64,000 bases of DNA from DASRQZ01 sp964571275. GTDB lineage: Bacteria > Myxococcota_A > Polyangia > Fen-1088. How positions within the stretch are numbered: position 1 is the first letter of the stretch; every line of letters starts with the position of its first letter. Below are positions 58,736-64,000 of the stretch, piece after piece. The position numbers were made by a program, and so were the translations under genes. Where the stretch lies: the NCBI GenBank assembly GCA_964571275.1, contig CAZNCQ010000004.1:1-64000 (forward strand), written 5' to 3'. The notes beneath the pieces are model-generated. The model had not been told where the DNA came from, searched no databases, and saw nothing but the letters and a program-made list of their open reading frames with translations.

Positions 58736-59431
58736 TCAGCCGGCGCGGAACTGGAAGTCGCGCTCGCGCACGACCGCGCGCTCTTCGAGGTCGACGAGAA
58801 ACGCCCGCCCCTCGCCCACCATGCCGTTGAATGTCAGCAGATACCAGACGTCGACGCCCCAGCGCACGTGACCGCTCTCGCACGGCGGCGACCACTCCGC
58901 CGGCTCGAGATCGCCGAGCGCGGCGGGGCGGATCTTGGCCTTGGCGCGCAGCTCGCGAAACGGCTCCGACTGCCGCACGATCTCGACCGCCTGCTCGCCC
59001 GGCGCCTGCTGGATCTCGCGCCGCCAGTCGCTGATCAGGCGCAGGCGCGAGGGACTGCCGCTGAGATCGACCTCGGTTTCGTAGGCTTCGTCGGCGGGCA
59101 GGCCGACGAAGTCGGGCACGTCGAACTCGGGGAAGAGATCCGCCTTCGCGATCTCCGCCAGGCGGTCATCGAGCGCGCGCTGCGCCTCGCGCCGGCGCTC
59201 GTCGGTGTAGTGCGCGTAGAGACGCAACACCGCCTGCCGCGACGGCAGGCGATGATCCCAGTCGACCAGCCAGTCGGCGGCGGCGTATTGCGCGTTGCCG
59301 AACGGGACCAGCGGCGGCAGTGTCGCCGCGAGGCGCGCGCCCTCGTCGGGTCGCGCGAGCATCCCTTGCTGCTTGAGCCGCGAATGAACCCGCAGCTCTG
59401 ACCGCAAGAGGTCACGGAGATCAAGGGACAT
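58736..59431 (-). CDS. Hypothetical protein
   Basis: 231 residues, soluble, mixed alpha/beta, no signal peptide. Recognisable blocks are AAADWLVDWDHRLPSRQAVLRL, an Arg-rich helix DERRREAQRALDDRLAEIA, DLFPEFDVPDFVGLPADEAYETEVDL, and a final region with WYLLTFNGMVGEGRAFLVDLEERAV. I do not recognise the family. It lies between the small conserved protein and the HAD fusion gene, on the same strand as both. Confidence 0.7.
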   Translation of the reverse strand: MSLDLRDLLRSELRVHSRLKQQGMLARPDEGARLAATLPPLVPFGNAQYAAADWLVDWDHRLPSRQAVLRLYAHYTDERRREAQRALDDRLAEIAKADLFPEFDVPDFVGLPADEAYETEVDLSGSPSRLRLISDWRREIQQAPGEQAVEIVRQSEPFRELRAKAKIRPAALGDLEPAEWSPPCESGHVRWGVDVWYLLTFNGMVGEGRAFLVDLEERAVVRERDFQFRAG

Positions 59432-59485
59432 CGAGAGGGGTCATCTTAGGTGGTTTCCCCTACCCCGTCGACTAGAGCGAGCATT

Positions 59486-60889
59486 TCACGCCGCGCGGGG
59501 TGCGCCGATGTCATGCAAGCGGAACGGCGGGTCGAGGCGCCGGCACCACCACGCGATCGCCTCGCCGGCCCCGACGCCGGTCGGCAGTGTCGTAGGTGCG
59601 GGTGTGCCCACGGCATCGGCGAACGCCTGCAGCGCCTCGGCGGGCGACGCGCCGACAGAGACCACGACGTCGACGGCGGCCAGCGCCGCGGGCGCGAGGT
59701 CGCGCGGCTTCGCGGCCACGAGGATGAGACCCAGCAGATCCTCGGGACGGCGCGCGGCGCCGAAACCCTGGCCGGCGCCGGGCTGGTCGGCCTCGTCGAT
59801 GACGATCCAGTGCGGCCGGCCGGTGCGCGCGCGCATCTCGAACAGCTGCGAGAGCAAGGACTCGAAGCGGCGCGGGCGGTCGGCGGCGCCGACCGCGTGC
59901 AGCCGCAGCACCGCATTCTGCCGCGGGTGGTCCAGCGCGGCCGCGACCTCGGTCGGGTGAGGCAGATGAGCCGCGTCGCCGACGACGATCGCGCCCGGAT
60001 AGATGGCGTCGTCACCGGTCGACAGCACGATACCCTCTTGATAGCCGTAGGCCGCGAGGCGCTCGACCAGGCCCGCGGCCACGGCCGAGGTGGCGGCCCC
60101 GGGGGCGCCGACGACCAGGACGGTCGCGCCGTGCGCGGGCAACCGCAGCGCCGCGCCGCGATCGTCGATGCCGAAGGGAATGTCGTGACGGCCGAGCCGC
60201 GGCGCGAGCTCGACGAGATCCAGCGCGATCAGTTGGTCGATGAGCTCGACCACGCCCGCGCCGCTCTCTTCGGTGGTCACCAGGTCGGCATGCTGCTTCA
60301 ACGCGGGGACGGCGTTGGCCACGGCGACGCCGCACTCGCAGCTCATGAGCAGGCGGTCGTCGTTCTCGCCATCGCCGATCGCGACGACGTTGTGCGCCGA
60401 CACGCCCAGCTCCTCCAGCGCCGCCGCGAGGCCGGTCGCCTTGTCGACGCGCGCGGGCAGCATCATCGCCGCCTCGCGGTTGTAGATGATCCGCCAATCC
60501 AGCCCCAGCGAGTGGATGACCTGCTGGGCGAGGACATCCTGCGGCCGTTCGGTCGCGACCACGACCTGACCCACGGCCAGCGGTTCGACACCACGCCGAC
60601 GCAGCGCCGTGATGAACGACAGCGCTGGAGCTTCGGCCAGCGCGCGCCAGCGGCCGCTCGCGGGCGCGTAGACGACGGCGCCGTTCTCGCCGACCACGCG
60701 ATCGAACAGGCCGACCTCGGGACAGACCGCGAGCAGATCGCCGATCTGGCGGCCCGTGACCATGATCAGGCGGCGGCCGCTCGCGCGCAGGCGGCGCAGC
60801 GCGCTGGTCGTCTCGCGCGCGACCTGCCCGCCCGAGGCGAGCGTGCCGTCGTAGTCGCAGGCCAGCGCGTGGTATCGCATCCCCTTCAT
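59486..60889 (-). CDS. HAD-IIB phosphatase fused to a degenerate HerA-like ATPase domain
   Basis: 467 residues from ATG 60889 (60880 is an alternative). Residues 1-260 are a HAD type IIB (Cof-like) phosphatase: motif I DYDGTLA with Asp12, the sugar-phosphatase-like cap with AVGQVVVATERPQDVL, and motif IV VAIGDGENDDRLL. The C-terminal part corresponds to a HerA/DUF853-like P-loop domain. Where the P-loop should be, the sequence is VLVVGAPGAATSAVAAGL, without the Walker A Lys; the Walker B-like strand HWIVIDEADQ is kept. The second half may thus bind but not hydrolyse nucleotide. Related fusions with an intact P-loop exist as far as I recall. Confidence 0.85.
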   Translation of the reverse strand: MKGMRYHALACDYDGTLASGGQVARETTSALRRLRASGRRLIMVTGRQIGDLLAVCPEVGLFDRVVGENGAVVYAPASGRWRALAEAPALSFITALRRRGVEPLAVGQVVVATERPQDVLAQQVIHSLGLDWRIIYNREAAMMLPARVDKATGLAAALEELGVSAHNVVAIGDGENDDRLLMSCECGVAVANAVPALKQHADLVTTEESGAGVVELIDQLIALDLVELAPRLGRHDIPFGIDDRGAALRLPAHGATVLVVGAPGAATSAVAAGLVERLAAYGYQEGIVLSTGDDAIYPGAIVVGDAAHLPHPTEVAAALDHPRQNAVLRLHAVGAADRPRRFESLLSQLFEMRARTGRPHWIVIDEADQPGAGQGFGAARRPEDLLGLILVAAKPRDLAPAALAAVDVVVSVGASPAEALQAFADAVGTPAPTTLPTGVGAGEAIAWWCRRLDPPFRLHDIGAPRAA

Positions 60890-60950
60890 GAATAACGATG
60901 CCCGGCGGCGACGGAAGGCGCCCGCAATCGACCGGATGTAAGCTCGCGCG

Positions 60951-62171
60951 GTGTTCTCCGCCCGCCTGCCGTGGGACCGCCCCGAGAACGCGCTGGCGCG
61001 CCGGGAGCGCGAGCGGCGCGCAGCGGGCCTGCCCATCGTCGACCTGACCGAGTCCAATCCGACGCGCGTTGGAATCCCCTACCCCACCGAGGCGCTGCGC
61101 GAAGCGCTGGGCGCGGGGGCAACGCACGGCTACGAACCGGCGCCGTTCGGACTGAGCTCGGCGCGTGAAGCGGTAGCGCGCGGTTACCGAGCGGTGGCGA
61201 CCCCGGTCGACGCCGAGCAGGTCCTGATCACCGCGAGCTCCAGCGAGTCGTACGCCCTGCTGTTCAAGCTGCTCTGCGATCCCGGAGATGCCATCCTGGT
61301 TCCTGAACCGAGTTACCCGCTCTTCGATTACCTGGCGCGCCTGGAAGGGGTCCGGTCCTTCGGGTACCGCCTGACCTATGACGGCGAATGGCATGTCGAC
61401 CTCGACAGCCTCGCGGCGGCGCTGGCCCTGGCCGCAACGAATGGGGGGCGGGCGCGCGCGCTGGTCGTGGTCAACCCCAACAACCCGACCGGCTCGTTCG
61501 TGGCCGCGTCGGATCTCGCGCGGCTGGGCGAGATCGCCGCGGGCGCGGAGCTGGCGGTGATCTCCGACGAGGTCTTTGCCGACTATCGCTTCGCGACGCG
61601 CGCACCCGCCGCGACTTGCCTGGCGGCGGCGCCGGCGATCACGGCTCGTGCCCTGACCTTCAGCCTGGGCGGGCTGTCGAAAGCATGCGGTCTGCCACAC
61701 CTCAAGCTTGGCTGGATGGTCGTCGCCGGCCCGCCCGCGGCGACACGCGCGGCGCTCGCGCGGCTGGAGCTCATCAGCGACACTTATCTCTCGGTTGCCG
61801 GCCCGGTGCAGCGCGCGCTGCCGCGATTGCTCGATCTCGGCGCCGGCGTGCGCGCGGCGATTCTAGATCGCGTCACCCAGAACCGAACGAGGCTGCTGGC
61901 CGCGCTCGGCCCCACCTGTCCGGTCACCTGCCTCAACGCCGAGGGCGGATGGACCGCGATCCTGCGCGTGCCCGACCTGGCCGGCGACGGCGCCAGTGAC
62001 GAGCGGTGGGCGCTCGCGCTGCTCGCCGACGACGGCGTCCTGGTGCACCCCGGCTACCTCTTCGACATGCCGGCAGGCGCCTATCTGATGGTGAGCCTGC
62101 TTCCAGCGCCGAACGCATTCGACCGCGGAATCGCCGCGATCGTCGCGCGCTGCGGAGATTCTGTACCATAA
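60951..62171 (+). CDS. Class I/II pyridoxal-phosphate aminotransferase
   Basis: 406 residues from GTG 60951. The fold type I landmarks are DLTESNPTRVGIPYP at the start, the nucleotide-like loop ASSSESYALLFKLLC, VVVNPNNPTGSFV, the Asp in VISDEVFADYRF, and the PLP lysine in LSKACGLPHLKLGW. It converts an amino acid and a keto acid; the exact pair cannot be told, but the sequence is closer to the alanine/aspartate group than to histidinol-phosphate. It is followed by the barrel gene after 7 bp. Confidence 0.9.
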   Translation: MFSARLPWDRPENALARRERERRAAGLPIVDLTESNPTRVGIPYPTEALREALGAGATHGYEPAPFGLSSAREAVARGYRAVATPVDAEQVLITASSSESYALLFKLLCDPGDAILVPEPSYPLFDYLARLEGVRSFGYRLTYDGEWHVDLDSLAAALALAATNGGRARALVVVNPNNPTGSFVAASDLARLGEIAAGAELAVISDEVFADYRFATRAPAATCLAAAPAITARALTFSLGGLSKACGLPHLKLGWMVVAGPPAATRAALARLELISDTYLSVAGPVQRALPRLLDLGAGVRAAILDRVTQNRTRLLAALGPTCPVTCLNAEGGWTAILRVPDLAGDGASDERWALALLADDGVLVHPGYLFDMPAGAYLMVSLLPAPNAFDRGIAAIVARCGDSVP

Positions 62172-62178
62172 TGCGCCC

Positions 62179-63114
62179 GTGTTCCTCGTGCCGGCCTATG
62201 CGGTGGTCGTCGCCGCGCCTTCCGGCCCCGATCAGGGTTGTCCGTCGCCGCATCAGATCGCCGATGCGCTCATGGCTCGCATCCCTGCGGTGGTCGTCTC
62301 CGGAAGCGAGGCGTCGAACCCCGGGGTCTTGAAGCTATCTGTGTCGGGCGGCACGGGGTCGACACCGCTACGCATCGAGATGGTCGACCAGGGAGGCGAG
62401 GCGCGCCTCTATCGCAACCTCACCGTCTCGGAGCGCGGGCGCAACGACTGCGTGGCGCTCGCCGAAACGGTGGCGCTGATCGTCGATCGCTTCGTTCACG
62501 ACCTGGGCTACGAGGCGCCACCGACCATTCCAGCCCCGTTGCCTCCCCCCGATGAGAACCTGGCCCGCCCACCCCCGCCGGTCGTGAGTGCCGCGTCACG
62601 GTTCGACCTGTTCGCGGGTGGTTCCTGGCGCGGTGCCTCCAGCGAGGAGAGCGACTTCGAGGTCGGCTTCGGCCTGGGATTCGAGCGCGGGCTCGCGGGA
62701 CGCCGCTTTGCGCTGACCTTCACCGGAGCCATGTCGGCCACGCGCAGCGCGCCCGATGACGGGTACGTTGCGACGCTTCGCCGCATGCCGTTCCGTCTCG
62801 GTTTCTGGATACCGATTTTGGCCGGCCCCGGCCAGGTGGAACCGGGTGTTCGGGTTGGCGTGGATTGGCTATTCACGACGGTAGGTTCGTCCACCGTTAC
62901 CGGTACGAACAAGACCGGGAGCCAAACCCCCGTGCGCGGCGAGCTGGCGCTGGGCTACCGCCTCACCGTCCTGCGCCGCGTCTTCGTGCGAATCGGCGGA
63001 GCCGTCGGAATGGGAACCGGCTATGATTGGCGCAGCGGCAGTAACAACCGATTGTTCGCCGAGTCGCGTTATTACGTCAAGACTGGATTGGAACTTGGCT
63101 TTTCTTTTCAATGA
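62179..63114 (+). CDS. Probable outer-membrane barrel of the ECF-linked type
   Basis: 311 residues from GTG 62179, with a short hydrophobic start (FLVPAYAVVVAAPSG) that looks incomplete as a signal peptide; an upstream in-frame start may exist. Residues 20-120 form a globular part (CPSPHQIADALMARIPAVVVSG), then a Pro-rich linker and a membrane-facing beta-strand region with RFDLFAGGSWRG, FEVGFGLGFERGLAG, VRVGVDWLFTTVG, and a final aromatic-Gln end (ELGFSFQ). This kind of gene often precedes an ECF sigma and an anti-sigma-like gene in Polyangia, as it does here. Possible surface sensor or porin. Confidence 0.65.
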   Translation: MFLVPAYAVVVAAPSGPDQGCPSPHQIADALMARIPAVVVSGSEASNPGVLKLSVSGGTGSTPLRIEMVDQGGEARLYRNLTVSERGRNDCVALAETVALIVDRFVHDLGYEAPPTIPAPLPPPDENLARPPPPVVSAASRFDLFAGGSWRGASSEESDFEVGFGLGFERGLAGRRFALTFTGAMSATRSAPDDGYVATLRRMPFRLGFWIPILAGPGQVEPGVRVGVDWLFTTVGSSTVTGTNKTGSQTPVRGELALGYRLTVLRRVFVRIGGAVGMGTGYDWRSGSNNRLFAESRYYVKTGLELGFSFQ

Positions 63115-63159
63115 CGAAAAATCGGCTGCCCGTCTCTAACCTGGCGTAGGGGAAATACC

Positions 63160-63744
63160 TTGAGAACGGTGGAGCTCACAAATACGGCGCGGCGCGCCTC
63201 AGTCAGTGCCCCCTCGGACAGTGACTTGGTGGACCGATGCCGCGGGGGGGATCGAGGGGCCTGGCGTCTTTTGTATGAGCGGCACGCGCCGACGGTCCAT
63301 CGTTTCATTTGCGCGTTGGGCGTGCCCGAGCACGAACGCGAGGACGCCTGCCAGGAAGTCTTCATGGCGATCTACCGGAGCCTGGGACGGTTCCGGGGGG
63401 ACGCGCGTCTGTCCACCTGGATTTATCGCATCGCCGCGCGTGGCGCGAACCGTCTGGTTCAGCGGCGCCGGCTGAACGCGCTGCTGTCCACGCTGCTGCT
63501 GCGCGAGCCGGCGCCCGCGCCCGCGCCGGACCCGTCGGAGAAGACGGCGCGCGTGCACCTGCTCGACGATCTATTGAAGCGCCTGCATCCGAAGAAGCGG
63601 ATGGTGTTGGTGCTGTTCGAGATCGAGGGTTTGCCGATCGACGAGATCGCTCGCATCGTCGGCTGTCCGGAGAACACCGTCTGGTCGCGCTTGCACCACG
63701 CGCGCGCCGAGCTGACCAAGATGGCCAGCAAGAGGGCCCAATGA
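63160..63744 (+). CDS. ECF-family sigma factor
   Basis: 194 residues. Sigma region 2: WRLLYERHAPTVHRFICALG, EREDACQEVFMAIYRSLGRF and LSTWIYRIAARGANRLV. A 30-residue Ala/Pro linker separates it from region 4: LHPKKRMVLVLFEIEGLPIDEIARIVGCPENTVWSRLHHARAEL. No C-terminal extension. The next gene, overlapping by 4 bases, starts with a soluble head followed by a membrane helix and should be its regulator. Confidence 0.92.
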   Translation: MRTVELTNTARRASVSAPSDSDLVDRCRGGDRGAWRLLYERHAPTVHRFICALGVPEHEREDACQEVFMAIYRSLGRFRGDARLSTWIYRIAARGANRLVQRRRLNALLSTLLLREPAPAPAPDPSEKTARVHLLDDLLKRLHPKKRMVLVLFEIEGLPIDEIARIVGCPENTVWSRLHHARAELTKMASKRAQ

Positions 63745-64000
63745 GTGGCCGCGGGTCGTCTTCCGGATCGTCTCCCAGCGCCTGGCTGGGTGAGCCGGCG
63801 AACCAGGTCGAGGCCGATCTGGCTGCGGCTCTCGACGAGGCGCGCGGCCGCCTTCCCGACGAGGTGACCATGCGCCGCCTGTGGAGCAAGGTCGCGAGCC
63901 CGGACGTCGAGCAGCCGGTGCGTTCGCGCTGGCCGTGGTTCATCGGCGGCGTCGTGACCAGCTCGGCGCTGGCGGTCGCCATCGGGATCTGGGTGCTGCC
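63741..64000 (+). CDS. Start of a membrane protein, probable anti-sigma-like partner (3' end outside window)
   Basis: ATG at 63741 overlaps the sigma stop (ATGA). The 86 visible residues comprise a Ser-rich head, an acidic helix EADLAAALDEARGRLPDEVTMRRLWSKVASPD, and a transmembrane segment WPWFIGGVVTSSALAVAIGIWVLP. The arrangement fits a membrane-bound anti-sigma or FecR-like protein, but the family cannot be confirmed because the gene is cut. Confidence 0.65.
   Translation, partial: MSGRGSSSGSSPSAWLGEPANQVEADLAAALDEARGRLPDEVTMRRLWSKVASPDVEQPVRSRWPWFIGGVVTSSALAVAIGIWVL

Overview
The window is GC-rich, densely coded DNA that looks like a chromosome segment of a Myxococcota (Polyangia-like delta-proteobacterial) bacterium. 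The support is: a secreted esterase with a C-terminal Cys-Gly-Cys / hydrophobic / poly-Arg tail of the MYXO-CTERM type; many lipoproteins with long Gly-Ser-Thr-Ala or Asp-Ala linkers after the lipobox; a MopE-type CDGxDNDCDG motif; and three different ECF sigma factors in 64 kb. No tRNA, rRNA, CRISPR array, insertion sequence or prophage gene was seen. The organism call is an inference from these traits.

Layout. 1-3.1 kb: 3' part of a MOSC/ferredoxin-reductase fusion, then the MYXO-CTERM esterase. 3.1-7.4 kb: two ArsR-SRPBCC modules with clear inverted-repeat operators, flanking an ECF sigma factor (SnoaL tail) and an alpha/beta hydrolase. 7.4-8.2 kb: two small membrane proteins. 8.3-12.1 kb: an operon-like trio of lamin-tail phosphoesterase lipoprotein, CBM9-like lipoprotein and Tat-exported enolase-superfamily enzyme. 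12.1-18.3 kb: a run of minus-strand surface lipoproteins (MopE-like, beta-solenoid, beta-propeller) and a truncated-globin-like lipoprotein with a partner. 18.4-19.9 kb: ECF sigma and ChrR-type anti-sigma. 19.9-28.8 kb: further exported proteins (SGNH esterase, di-haem peroxidase-like protein, metallopeptidase, dienelactone-hydrolase-like enzyme). 28.8-30.3 kb: SerC and a MazG-like pyrophosphohydrolase. 30.4-33.4 kb: a probable Fur-regulated haem/iron cluster (imelysin, cytochrome P460-like lipoprotein, beta-barrel, convergent small c-type cytochrome). 33.7-41.8 kb: a tail-anchored protein with a duplicated module, an MGMT-AlkA fusion, a ComEC-like hydrolase with a DUF3006-like partner, a phosphoesterase and an ABC pair. 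42-48.9 kb: an EF-hand membrane protein, DUF481-like barrel, glyoxalase-fold protein, Mpo1-like protein, PrfC and a TerB-like protein. 49-53.9 kb: a TetR-controlled MFS/HlyD/TolC tripartite exporter. 54-64 kb: LysR and methyltransferase, a YadGH-like ABC exporter, a HAD phosphatase fused to a degenerate ATPase, an aminotransferase, and a barrel / ECF sigma / membrane protein set cut by the window end.

Much of the window serves the cell envelope. Stress-type regulators (ECF, ArsR, TetR, LysR) sit next to exported lipoproteins, haem proteins and efflux pumps. The most system-like part is the 30.4-33.4 kb cluster, whose two promoter regions carry related Fur-box-like palindromes. Start codons were often moved downstream of the longest frame, because signal peptides, ribosome-binding sites or 4-bp stop/start overlaps point to a later start.
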